From contig DXZT01000018.1 in NCBI GenBank assembly GCA_019419545.1, forward strand, positions 1 through 10,926: a stretch of 10,926 nt of DNA, in the 5' to 3' direction. Position numbers and translations under genes: made by a program. The notes under the pieces are model-generated. The model was not told the origin of the DNA. It saw nothing but the letters and a program-made list of their open reading frames with translations, and ran no database searches. This DNA is from Collinsella sp. Its GTDB lineage: Bacteria; Actinomycetota; Coriobacteriia; Coriobacteriales; Coriobacteriaceae. Positions 1 to 7,395 of the stretch are shown in pieces (position 1 is the first letter of the stretch; each line of letters starts with the position of its first letter).

Positions 1-727
1 CGATTGGCGAAAATACGTTGGTGAAAATGGTGAAAAATATATTGACGCTAACAACGGGGCGCGCTGGATAGCCGACGCCGTGGCCGAGCGGCTGCCGCGC
101 GCCGAGCTCGCGGTCGACCCGTTCCACGCGGTCTCCTGGGCGACCGAGGCCCTCGACGCCCTCAGGCGCGAGGTGTGGAACGGCCTGCGCTCGGCGCCGC
201 GGCCGAGGCGGCGGGGCGGGCGCCCGAGGGCCGGGGAGGCCGCTCCGCCCGACCCCGCCGCGGCGGTGAAGGGGCTGAGGTTCCCGCTGCTCAAGAACCC
301 CGAGGACCTCACCGGCCGCCAGGCGTCGGCGCTCGAGGGGCTCAGGCGCACCGGCTCGGCGCTGTGGCGGGCCTACCTGCTCAAGGAGGGCCTGCGGGCG
401 GTCTTCCGGGCGGGGCCGGGCGAGGCCGCCGACGAGCTGGACGGCTGGCTCGCGTGGGCATGCCGCAGCCGGATACCCCGCTTCGTGGAGCTGTCCCGCA
501 AGGTCCGCAGGAAGCGCCGGGGCATACTCAGGTCGATAGAGCTCGGCGTCTCCAACGCGAGGGTCGAGGCGGTGAACAACAAGATCAAGGTGGCCATCAG
601 GCAGGGCTACGGCTTCCGCAACATCGACAACCTGATCGCCCTCGTGATGCTCAGGTGCTCGGACCTGAAGCCGGCCCTGCCGGGGCGCGAGGCGTAGGGA
701 CTACCCACACGAACTCACGAAGGCTCG
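1..727 (+). mobile_element. Right-hand part of an ISL3-family insertion sequence (left end outside window)
   Basis: The block from about 56 to 697 has very high GC (around 70%), unlike the flanking chromosomal gene, and encodes the C-terminal part of an ISL3-type transposase. After the transposase stop (695-697) about 30 bases remain before recognisable chromosomal coding sequence resumes at about 727-733. The sequence just inside that boundary, read outward-in, is GAGCCTTCGTGAGTTCGTG, a plausible terminal inverted repeat. The left end is not visible, so neither the repeat nor an 8-base target duplication can be confirmed. The exact right boundary (about 722-730) is inferred from where the GGDEF protein sequence becomes native-looking. 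Confidence 0.7.
2..697 (+). CDS. ISL3-family transposase, C-terminal part (5' partial)
   Basis: This is a DDE transposase of the ISL3 family, which catalyses cut-and-paste movement of its element. The frame is open to the window's left edge, so the N-terminal zinc-finger/helix-turn-helix region is missing. Visible marks are GARWIADAVAERLP, then DPFHAV with the probable second catalytic Asp (codon 116-118), a Gly/Pro/Arg-rich linker, the family-typical LLKNPEDLTGRQ, and the C-terminal SNARVEAVNNKIK block with the probable catalytic Glu (codon 566-568). It ends with GYGFRNIDNLIALVMLRCSD. The GTG at 80 is the first start-like codon in frame, but it lies inside the conserved domain and is not a true start. 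The first ~18 codons (DWRKYVGENGEKYIDANN) are AT-rich and do not look like ISL3 sequence, suggesting a junction near base 55. Family assignment is confident; activity cannot be judged from a fragment. Confidence 0.85.
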   Translation, partial: DWRKYVGENGEKYIDANNGARWIADAVAERLPRAELAVDPFHAVSWATEALDALRREVWNGLRSAPRPRRRGGRPRAGEAAPPDPAAAVKGLRFPLLKNPEDLTGRQASALEGLRRTGSALWRAYLLKEGLRAVFRAGPGEAADELDGWLAWACRSRIPRFVELSRKVRRKRRGILRSIELGVSNARVEAVNNKIKVAIRQGYGFRNIDNLIALVMLRCSDLKPALPGREA

Positions 728-2356
728 AAAAATATGACCGATATGAACAGGGAAGAAAAACTGAGGCGACGCACAATTTGGATGCCGCGCTCGAGTCGTT
801 TGCGACGTTCTTGCCACCTGATCACGTTGAAGTCAACGATGACCTCGTCGAGGAGTACGTCCATACCGAGCACCTTTCGGGAATGTTGGTCATGGACGCC
901 GACGGTCATATGGCCGCTCATTACGATATCGACGGTCGCGATCCGCTGATGCTGTGGCGAGAGGAGCTTGCCTGTTCGTCGGTCGCATCGATGTACCGAG
1001 GCTCCAAGGTGTCCTACTCGACGGTCGTAGAGCGTCGAGATGTCGACTTTGCCGTGAGTGTTGTTCCGTACGGTGATGGCGTAGCGCTGGGGTATCGATC
1101 GCTTGCGCCCGAGCCCGCCGATGATTATTCGTATACGATCGCCGACGTGCTCGTGAACAACACATTCCATCAGAGCCCAACGGTGTTCGTGATGCGCGAT
1201 GCACAAATCGTTTCTTCAAACGATTCGACCGTCGATATAGCTCTCGCCCGGCTTCTTGCCGATAGCGGAATTGATTGGAAAGACGAAGGCTTATCACGTG
1301 TCGAATATCGGGGAAGTACCTGGTATGCCGTGCGTGCGGCGTATAAGGACTATCGCCTGTTTGCGCTCTATCCCAAATCTGAGGTCATGTCGGGCAGGAT
1401 TTCATTTATCACTGCCGGCGTACTGGCGTTCCTGGTGTTTTTGGTTGTAGTGCTGTTGGTGCGTATCGTCGCCGATCGTCGCAATTTGGCCGAAAAGGAC
1501 AAGCAGCTCGGCATCATCAATGCCATCAGTACCACGTATGAGTCGACCCTCCTGTTGCATCTCGACACGCTTGAGATCGAGGGGATTAACATGTCGCCAT
1601 CGGTGGCGAAGATATTTGCCGAGCACTCTGAGGCATATGACTTTTTTGCAACGGTTTGCCGAGACATTGTGAGTCCCGAAAGTCGCGAGGCTGTCATGGA
1701 GCTCTTAGATATAAAGACGCTTCGGGATCGTATGGAGGGCGTGCCGTACTTGGATGCCGAGGTACGAGACTGCCGAGGTACGTGGTATTCGCTGCAGGTT
1801 GTTCCACAGCGCCGCGATGAGCGGGGTCGACTGGAATCGGTCGTCGTGGCAACGCATAACATCTCGATGACAAAGCGCGCCGAGGAGCTTTCTTTCCAGG
1901 ACAAGCTGACGGGACTTCGCAATAGAAATTACCTTGAGTCCCTTGGCGACGACCTGGTGAACGAGTCCCTGCCCGTGAGTGTGATCATGATGGACTGCAA
2001 TTTCCTCAAGCGTACCAACGATCTCTACGGTCACGAAATGGGCGATGAGCTGCTACGGCGTACGGCGTCTGTATTGAGGCGGGCGGCAGGCGAGAAATTT
2101 GTGCCTATGCGCATTGGTGGCGACGAGTTCTTGCTGATTTGCCCTCACACCGATCGCGAATCCGCATGTGAAGTAGTGCAAGATCTTCGCCTCAGCCTTG
2201 CTGCTGCGAGCGATGAGGTGCTGACGGTCAGTGCGTCGTTTGGCAACCGCGACGGCAGAGGCACCCGATTATACACTGACCGAGATTTACCACACCGCTG
2301 ACCACAACATGTATCAAGAGAAACGAAAAGTCCACGCTCGGGAAGCAGATTGCTAG
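727..2356 (+). pseudogene. Membrane PAS-GGDEF diguanylate cyclase, 5'-truncated by IS and frameshifted
   Basis: This encoded a diguanylate cyclase making cyclic di-GMP from two GTP. In order it shows: an extracytoplasmic sensor-like region (about 790-1390) missing its first membrane helix and start codon; one transmembrane helix (about 1396-1473, FITAGVLAFLVFLVVVLLV); a PAS-like region (about 1530-1880, ending in NISMTKRAEEL); and a GGDEF domain starting at DKLTGLRNRNYL (about 1900). The domain keeps the GGDEF motif (2116-2130), the metal/GTP residues in MMDCNF, and GHEMGDELL. No RxxD inhibitory site precedes GGDEF. The 5' end abuts the ISL3 element, and no internal ATG has a convincing ribosome site. 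Near 2243 the frame breaks: the open frame runs to a foreign tail and stops at 2301, while the next frame continues the expected end (ATATAEAPDYTLTEIYHTAD, then HNMYQEKRKV) to TAG 2354-2356. A 2-base loss or 1-base gain explains it. A sequencing error remains possible for the frameshift, not for the missing start. Confidence 0.85.
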
Positions 2357-2469
2357 TATTGCTACCGCCGGTTTGCGCATTGGGGAATGTTGAATCGGTG
2401 CCCGCGATACTTTATCGGTTCGGACGGGGATAATAGACGTCTGAAATTGCTTTACGAGAGGGGAACGCA

Positions 2470-2733
2470 ATGATTAGTTTTGATTACAAGCCTCAGGGCG
2501 TATGCGCTCGCAATATCCACCTTGACCTGTCCGATGACGGCAGCAAGGTGGTGGGCGTCGAGTTTACCGGCGGCTGCAACGGCAATCTCAAGGCTATCTC
2601 CAAACTGGTCGAGGGCGCTCCTGCCGATCGTGTAATCGAGGTTCTCGCTGGTAATACCTGCGGTATGAAAAAGACCTCCTGCGCCGACCAGCTTACACGC
2701 GCTATCGAGGCCGCTCGCGCCGAGATCGCCTAA
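2470..2733 (+). CDS. TSCPD-domain protein, TIGR03905-type four-cysteine family
   Basis: This is an 87-residue cytosolic protein of the small TSCPD family (TIGR03905 type), related to a C-terminal domain found in some adenosylcobalamin-dependent ribonucleotide reductases. Its biochemical role is not established. The four family cysteines are present: Cys12 (GVCARN), Cys36 (GGCNGN), Cys64 (NTCGMK) and Cys71 (TSCADQ), spaced as expected for a metal-binding or redox site. That use is inference. The length is typical and the ATG at 2470 has a purine-rich ribosome site (GAGAGGGG, 6 bases upstream). The stop overlaps the start of the next gene (TAATG), so the two are probably translated together. 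A −10-like GATAAT lies at 2429-2434, but no convincing −35 is at the right distance. Confidence 0.87.
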   Translation: MISFDYKPQGVCARNIHLDLSDDGSKVVGVEFTGGCNGNLKAISKLVEGAPADRVIEVLAGNTCGMKKTSCADQLTRAIEAARAEIA

Positions 2734-3944
2734 TGGGTATCGCCGACCACGTCAAGAACGGAATATCGCGCCGCGGCTTTGTGCTCGGAGGGGCTGCCGC
2801 GGGCGCTGCCACAGTGCTTGCCGGATGCTCAAAGAAAACGGGTACCAGCGACGATGCTGCCGGCGAGCCGCAGGTTATCAAAGACGACTCAAAGATTGTC
2901 TCGATTACGGATGAGTATGAGGCCGTCGATATCGATCTTGAGCCTGCGGCCTCGTGGACGCTGCCGCTGGGCACGCTACTGTACTACTGCGATGGTGACT
3001 ACGCCGCGGCGATGATGGCGCCTGCTTCTGCCCTGCATGCCAATACGCTTGGTGTGCTCAACCTGGGCGATGGCTCGCTTACCACATTAATCGAGGATCC
3101 TATCGAGGGCACGGGATATGCATTTTACGATGTCCGTGCCGGCGATGGCGTGTTTGCGTGGGTCGAGATGAACTTTGCCAATTCATCGTGGAAGCTCTAC
3201 GCTCAAAATCTGTCGGGCGCTTCGCTCTCTGGCGACGTGGTTGAGCTCGATCGGGGTGGCAAGGACTATGATCCGCCACTGTTCACGGCGTTCGGGTCAT
3301 CAGTCATCTGGTATAAAATGCCTTCGGCAGGCGGCAATAAAACGAGTAGTGATTCGTTTTGCTATCGTCGCTCGCTTGATGAATCCAAGGCCGAGACAAT
3401 TTGGAAATCGACGGGCCGCTTTGCATCGGCCCCGCGTGCGAGCGACGGCATTTTGACCATCTCGCCGCGTGTCCGCAACGACGAGGGCGTCTACTACGGC
3501 ATAACGGCAATCGATCTGACCGACGGCAACAACACCAAACGTGCCCAGCTAGTCCTTCCCTCGTCAGTCTCGCCTTTCGAGGCCGTATATATGGGCGATA
3601 CCTTCGTGTTTTCTATCGAGGCGACCTATAGTGGCGTGGGCAGCTTGGGCAACATGGGCACGTATATCGGTAATGAGGGAGGGCCGTACCTCTTCCTGTC
3701 CCGCGAGCCGCTCGCATGTGCGGCTGGCAAGAAGAATAAATACCTTGTTAAGGTGCAGGCATCGCATTTCCTGATCGACACCTCTGCCAAGACCTATGGC
3801 TCGCTGCTGTCGCCCGACCGCGCTTTGGAGTATGGCGATTATCCAGCTACGGCGGGAAAATCGGACTCATTCCTTACGTACGCCACGGTGCGCAACAGCC
3901 AGGGTATACCAGAGACGGTCACGGCCCGCCTATTCTCTCTTTAA
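2733..3944 (+). CDS. Predicted Tat-exported lipoprotein of unknown function
   Basis: This 403-residue protein has a clear N-terminal export signal: a twin-arginine motif (S12-R13-R14-G15-F16-V17), an Ala/Gly-rich hydrophobic stretch, and a lipobox LAGC with Cys32 as the likely lipidated residue. The mature ~370 residues should therefore be folded before export and anchored to the outer face of the membrane. No enzymatic motif is recognised. The body alternates short hydrophobic strands with Gly/Asp turns (for example GVLNLGDGSLTTLIED and GVFAWVEMNF), which suggests a beta-propeller-like fold. This is inference only. The ATG overlaps the stop of the TSCPD gene, implying translational coupling and shared expression. 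It is followed by about 130 bases with a strong hairpin and no T-run. Confidence 0.8.
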   Translation: MGIADHVKNGISRRGFVLGGAAAGAATVLAGCSKKTGTSDDAAGEPQVIKDDSKIVSITDEYEAVDIDLEPAASWTLPLGTLLYYCDGDYAAAMMAPASALHANTLGVLNLGDGSLTTLIEDPIEGTGYAFYDVRAGDGVFAWVEMNFANSSWKLYAQNLSGASLSGDVVELDRGGKDYDPPLFTAFGSSVIWYKMPSAGGNKTSSDSFCYRRSLDESKAETIWKSTGRFASAPRASDGILTISPRVRNDEGVYYGITAIDLTDGNNTKRAQLVLPSSVSPFEAVYMGDTFVFSIEATYSGVGSLGNMGTYIGNEGGPYLFLSREPLACAAGKKNKYLVKVQASHFLIDTSAKTYGSLLSPDRALEYGDYPATAGKSDSFLTYATVRNSQGIPETVTARLFSL

Positions 3945-4003
3945 GCTTAGAGGGGTTAAAAAGGCGCCAACAGGGGAATAAACGCGTTGTAATTGTGAGT
4001 ACC

Positions 4004-4042
4004 GCCCGCCGAGCTGCCGCGTCATAGCGGCATCCGGCGGGC
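4004..4042. other. Strong GC-rich hairpin between lipoprotein and response regulator genes
   Basis: CCCGCCG (4005-4011) pairs with CGGCGGG (4035-4041), extended by a G-C pair at 4004/4042. TGCCGC (4015-4020) pairs with GCGGCA (4027-4032), with a GTCATA loop and a small internal loop (AGC against TC). It is the strongest inverted repeat in this intergenic region. No T-run follows on either strand, so it is not a standard intrinsic terminator. It may block transcript decay, aid termination with a factor, or act in the leader of the downstream two-component operon. Confidence 0.6.
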
Positions 4043-4084
4043 TCAGGTGCGTTAAAATGGGCTTGTTCTTAGCTAATTGAGACA

Positions 4085-4090
4085 GGGGGG
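4085..4090 (+). promoter_or_regulatory. Ribosome binding site fixing the response regulator start
   Basis: A run of six G lies 7 bases before the ATG at 4098. It favours that ATG over the in-frame TTG at 4077, which has no ribosome site and would add seven residues (MRQGGRV) outside the conserved receiver domain. Confidence 0.65.
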
Positions 4091-4097
4091 CCGTGTT

Positions 4098-4820
4098 ATG
4101 GCTTCAGATGCAAAAAAGATTCTGCTGGTCGAGGATGAGAAGGCAATCCGTGACGCCGTCGCTGCCTATCTCGAGCGCGAAGGCTACTGGGTGGTGGGCG
4201 TCGGCGACGGTCAGTCCGCGATCGAGGAGTTCGAGAAGCATCAGTTCGACCTGGTCGTGCTCGACCTTATGCTCCCCAAGATCCCCGGCGAGCGCGTTTG
4301 CCGCACCATTCGCGATACCTCGGATGTCCCCATCATCATGCTGACGGCTAAGGGCGAGATTGAGGACCGTATTATCGGTCTTGAGCTCGGCGCCGACGAC
4401 TATCTGATTAAGCCGTTCTCGCCGCGCGAGCTCGTCGCCCGTGTTCGCGCTCTGTTCCGCCGTGCCCATCAGGCCGACGAGCCCGCCGTCGAGGTGCTCG
4501 ACTTCGGCGATCTGGTCATCGATATCTCGGGCCACAAGATCTTGGTCGAGGGCAAGGAAGTCGATCTGACGGCTTCCGAGTTTAAGCTGCTCACCACGCT
4601 TGCCCGCCATCCCGGCCGTGTGTATAACCGCATGGAGCTGGTCGAGAAAGTGCTCGGGTATGACTTTGAGGGTTACGAGCGCACCATCGACAGCCACGTG
4701 AAGAACCTTCGCGCCAAGCTGGGCGATGATCCCAAGAAGCCCAAGTGGCTCTACACCGTCCATGGTGTCGGCTATCGCTTCGAGGCTCCGGCCAAGACCG
4801 ATAAGTCGGACGAGAAATAA
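4098..4820 (+). CDS. OmpR/PhoB-family two-component response regulator
   Basis: This is a 240-residue DNA-binding response regulator, phosphorylated by its partner histidine kinase and acting on promoters in the cytoplasm. The receiver domain (about 7-120) has all key residues: acidic pocket Glu12-Asp13, phospho-acceptor Asp56 (VVLDLMLP), Thr83 (MLTAK) and Lys105 (LIKPF). A winged-helix output domain of the OmpR/PhoB type follows (about 140-235), with LTASEFKLL, the recognition-helix region RTIDSHVKNLRAKLGDD and the wing WLYTVHGVGYRFE. The start at 4098 is chosen from the G-rich ribosome site. The kinase gene begins 12 bases after the stop, so the two form one operon. The target regulon cannot be told from sequence; a name such as BaeR or PhoP would be a guess. 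Confidence 0.96.
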   Translation: MASDAKKILLVEDEKAIRDAVAAYLEREGYWVVGVGDGQSAIEEFEKHQFDLVVLDLMLPKIPGERVCRTIRDTSDVPIIMLTAKGEIEDRIIGLELGADDYLIKPFSPRELVARVRALFRRAHQADEPAVEVLDFGDLVIDISGHKILVEGKEVDLTASEFKLLTTLARHPGRVYNRMELVEKVLGYDFEGYERTIDSHVKNLRAKLGDDPKKPKWLYTVHGVGYRFEAPAKTDKSDEK

Positions 4821-4832
4821 AGGAAATCACAC

Positions 4833-6398
4833 ATGACACCTGCGCGCTTTGAAATCGGGCAAAAGCAAAAGCAGGAGAACGAGGCGGGTTCCAAGGCTAG
4901 CTGGAACACGCCTCGTTCCGATTCACGGCCAACGATGAGCTATCCCTCGCGCATGGCCTTGGCTTTTGCCCTGACGTCGCTCATGACGGTATTGGTGCTG
5001 GTGGGCGTTGTCTCTGTTGTGTGGGGCACGGTCTTTTCGGATTACACGCGCTCCAATATCGTCGAAATCGCAAATTCCGCAGCCGAAAAGCTTGCGACGT
5101 CGTACGAGGAAAACGGCAATTGGACTGCGGGCGAGCTGCGCACGGTCGCGACATCGAGTTTGGTGTCCGACGATTTGGGCATGCAGGTCGTCAATAAAAA
5201 GGGCGTTGTTGTCTATGACGACTCGTGGCCTTCGGCAAGTGCGACTGCCGATGTGCGCGAGAGCGAATCGGCGTCTCGCAGCTCGAGCGGTAAAAAGGCC
5301 TCGCATAGCCCGGTTTCGTCGGCGCCCACCGACTCCGATAGCGTGGCCAATGTCGAAATCATAACGCCTTCCGGCCAGCATGTCGGACAGGTAAAGCTAT
5401 GGGCCATCGGCTCCGATGCTCTGCTCACCAAGGCAGATTCTGCGTTTAGAGAGAAGACCTTTAACGCCATGGCCCTTGCCGCGGTTGTTGCAGTCTGTAT
5501 CTCGGTCGTTATCGGATCGTTCATGTCGCGTATGCTCACCAAGCCGATTCATCGTATTACCAGCACGGCCAAACAAATTCGCGATGGCGATTTGTCGGCT
5601 CGCACGGGACTGCGCGGTGATGACGAGATCGATCAGCTGGGTGAGACCTTCGATGAGATGGCCACTTCGCTCGAGAAGGATATGAAACACGAGAAGCGCC
5701 TGACCTCAGACGTTGCACACGAGCTTCGCACGCCGCTTATGGCCATGCTCGCAACGGTCGAGGCCATGCAAGATGGCGTGTATCCCACCGACGATGAGCA
5801 TTTGGAGACCGTTGCTTCCGAGACGCGTCGCTTGGCTCGTCTGGTGCAGCAGATGCTCGATCTGTCGCGCATGGAAAACAGCACGGCTCCGCTCAACCTT
5901 GAGCCGGTGGACATGGTTCCTTTCGTGCGTTCCATCGTCAATGCCCAGGAGCGCCTGTTTGTCGACCGCGATCTGCGCCTGCGTTTTGCGGACGAGACCC
6001 AGGGTCACGACGATGTCGTCGAGGCCGATCCCGACATGATCACGCAATGTGTTATCAACCTCATGAGCAACGCCATGCGCTACACCCCCGAGGGCGGTTG
6101 GGTCGTGGTGTCGGTGCTCAGTGACCGCAAGCATGTCAGCATTGCCGTTTCTGATACCGGCATCGGTATTGCCAAGGACGATCTGTCGCGCATCTTCGGG
6201 CGGTTTTGGCGCGCCGATGCCAGCCGCGCCCGCGAAGCTGGTGGCCTGGGCGTTGGCCTCGCCGTGACCAAGCAGATCGTCGAGCGTCACCATGGCTACA
6301 TATCCGTGGAGTCGGAGCTTGGAAAGGGTACGACTTTTACAATTCATCTGCCCCGCGAGCACACGGCAGACTCGGCATCTACTACAATGGAGCACTAG
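4833..6398 (+). CDS. Membrane-bound two-component sensor histidine kinase
   Basis: This 521-residue sensor kinase senses a signal outside the membrane and phosphorylates the adjacent regulator. In order: a ~40-residue polar cytosolic N-terminus, transmembrane helix 1 (about 41-65), an extracytoplasmic domain (about 66-208), helix 2 (about 211-230), a HAMP linker (about 231-283), a HisKA domain with phospho-acceptor His296 (SDVAHELRTPL), and a HATPase domain. The ATPase has its N box (Asn413, NLMSNAMRYTPEGG), G1 box (SDTGIGI), F box (FGRFWRAD) and G2 box (GGLGVGLAVTKQIV). The sensor domain contains a low-complexity Ser/Ala/Asp stretch (about 131-171), unusual in an otherwise compact domain. 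The chosen ATG has AGGAAA 6 bases upstream. An internal Met35 or Met41 would remove the polar tail but lacks an obvious ribosome site. The signal is unknown. Confidence 0.96.
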   Translation: MTPARFEIGQKQKQENEAGSKASWNTPRSDSRPTMSYPSRMALAFALTSLMTVLVLVGVVSVVWGTVFSDYTRSNIVEIANSAAEKLATSYEENGNWTAGELRTVATSSLVSDDLGMQVVNKKGVVVYDDSWPSASATADVRESESASRSSSGKKASHSPVSSAPTDSDSVANVEIITPSGQHVGQVKLWAIGSDALLTKADSAFREKTFNAMALAAVVAVCISVVIGSFMSRMLTKPIHRITSTAKQIRDGDLSARTGLRGDDEIDQLGETFDEMATSLEKDMKHEKRLTSDVAHELRTPLMAMLATVEAMQDGVYPTDDEHLETVASETRRLARLVQQMLDLSRMENSTAPLNLEPVDMVPFVRSIVNAQERLFVDRDLRLRFADETQGHDDVVEADPDMITQCVINLMSNAMRYTPEGGWVVVSVLSDRKHVSIAVSDTGIGIAKDDLSRIFGRFWRADASRAREAGGLGVGLAVTKQIVERHHGYISVESELGKGTTFTIHLPREHTADSASTTMEH

Positions 6399-6456
6399 CT
6401 TTTCGCTATTCGGTGAAGGAGGGGCTGCGTCCCTGCCGCTCCGAGTTTGCGAAAAC

Positions 6457-6480
6457 ATGCGGGAAAGAACCCGCATTTCT
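6457..6480 (+). terminator. Possible terminator or attenuator hairpin before purC
   Basis: A perfect 7-base stem, ATGCGGG (6457-6463) with CCCGCAT (6470-6476), encloses the loop AAAGAA. It is followed by a T-rich but interrupted stretch (TTCTGTCGTATTT). It lies between the histidine kinase stop and the purC ribosome site. It could end the two-component transcript or act in the purC leader. The broken T-tract makes termination strength doubtful. Confidence 0.45.
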
Positions 6481-6493
6481 GTCGTATTTAGGT

Positions 6494-6499
6494 AAGGAG
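6494..6499 (+). promoter_or_regulatory. Ribosome binding site fixing the purC start
   Basis: AAGGAG lies 8 bases before GTG 6508. The alternative GTG at 6499 overlaps this site and so cannot use it. ATG 6517 is three codons further in and less well placed. Confidence 0.7.
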
Positions 6500-6507
6500 T
6501 GACTCAC

Positions 6508-7395
6508 GTGACAACGATGGAGCGTCGTCCGGATTCCCGTGGCAAGGTTCGTGATATCTACGATGCCGGTGAAAACCTGCTGATGGTCGCCACCGACCGC
6601 ATTTCTGCGTTCGACTTCATTCTTCCCGACGAGATTCCGTTTAAGGGAGAGGTGCTCAATCGCATCTCGGCATTCTGGTTCGATAAGTTTGCCGACATCG
6701 TCCCCAACCATCTCGTTTCCATCGACCCGGCGGATTTCCCCGAGGAGTTTGCTGAGTATCGTGACTACCTCGCTGGCCGCGCCATGCTGGTTAAGAAGGC
6801 CCAGACGATTCCCATCGAGTGCATCGTCCGCGGCTATCTGACCGGTTCGGGCAAGAAGACCTACGACGAGAACGGCACCGTCTGCGGCATCCAGCTGCCT
6901 GAGGGCCTGACCGAGGCTTCCAAGCTTCCTGAGCCGCTGTTCACGCCGTCCACGAAGGCCGAGATCGGTGACCACGACGAGAACATCTCGTTCGAGCGTT
7001 GCTGCGAGATCGTGGGCGAGGACATCGCCACGCAGATTCGCGACCTTTCCCTCAAGATCTACAAGGCCGCTGCCGAGTACGCCGCGACCCGTGGCATCAT
7101 CATTGCCGACACCAAGTTCGAGTTTGGTGTCATCGATGGCAAGGTCACGCTGATCGACGAGTGCCTCACGCCCGACTCCAGCCGTTTCTGGCCTGCCGCC
7201 AGCTACGAGGAGGGCAAGATTCAGCCCAGCTACGACAAGCAATTCGTCCGCAATTGGCTCAAAGCCAACTGGGATATGACGGGGGAGACCCCGCACCTGC
7301 CCGCCGAGGTCATCGATGGCACGTCCGAGCGCTATCGCGAGGCCTTCCAGATCATCACGGGCTCCCAGTTCACAAGCATGAAGGAGAACGCATAA
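6508..7395 (+). CDS. purC: Phosphoribosylaminoimidazole-succinocarboxamide synthase (SAICAR synthetase)
   Basis: PurC joins CAIR and L-aspartate using ATP to form SAICAR, a late step in de novo purine synthesis in the cytosol. At 295 residues it belongs to the longer, single-domain class. Family signatures are clear: the glycine-rich nucleotide-binding start RGKVRDIY (11-18), TDRISAFD (29-36), the substrate segment VRGYLTGSG (from 107), DENISFE, and IADTKFEFG (around 199-207), followed by DECLTPDSSRFW. The GTG start at 6508 is set by AAGGAG. No other pur genes are in the window, so here it is separate from the main purine cluster. The next gene starts directly after the TAA, pointing to coupled expression. 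A purine-responsive riboswitch is not apparent in the 109-base leader. Confidence 0.97.
   Translation: MTTMERRPDSRGKVRDIYDAGENLLMVATDRISAFDFILPDEIPFKGEVLNRISAFWFDKFADIVPNHLVSIDPADFPEEFAEYRDYLAGRAMLVKKAQTIPIECIVRGYLTGSGKKTYDENGTVCGIQLPEGLTEASKLPEPLFTPSTKAEIGDHDENISFERCCEIVGEDIATQIRDLSLKIYKAAAEYAATRGIIIADTKFEFGVIDGKVTLIDECLTPDSSRFWPAASYEEGKIQPSYDKQFVRNWLKANWDMTGETPHLPAEVIDGTSERYREAFQIITGSQFTSMKENA

Noticed and set aside
175..720. Long upstream extension of the GGDEF frame through the transposase region
   Set aside because: It is the out-of-frame shadow of the GC-rich transposase; its Gly/Arg/Ala-rich product is an artefact of composition. The real homologous sequence starts after the IS end.
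6494..6501. GTG at 6499 as the purC start
   Set aside because: It overlaps the only ribosome binding site (AAGGAG); GTG 6508 is correctly spaced.
6399..6507. Purine riboswitch in the purC leader
   Set aside because: The leader is short and lacks the three-way junction and conserved loop sequences of that class; only one simple hairpin is seen.
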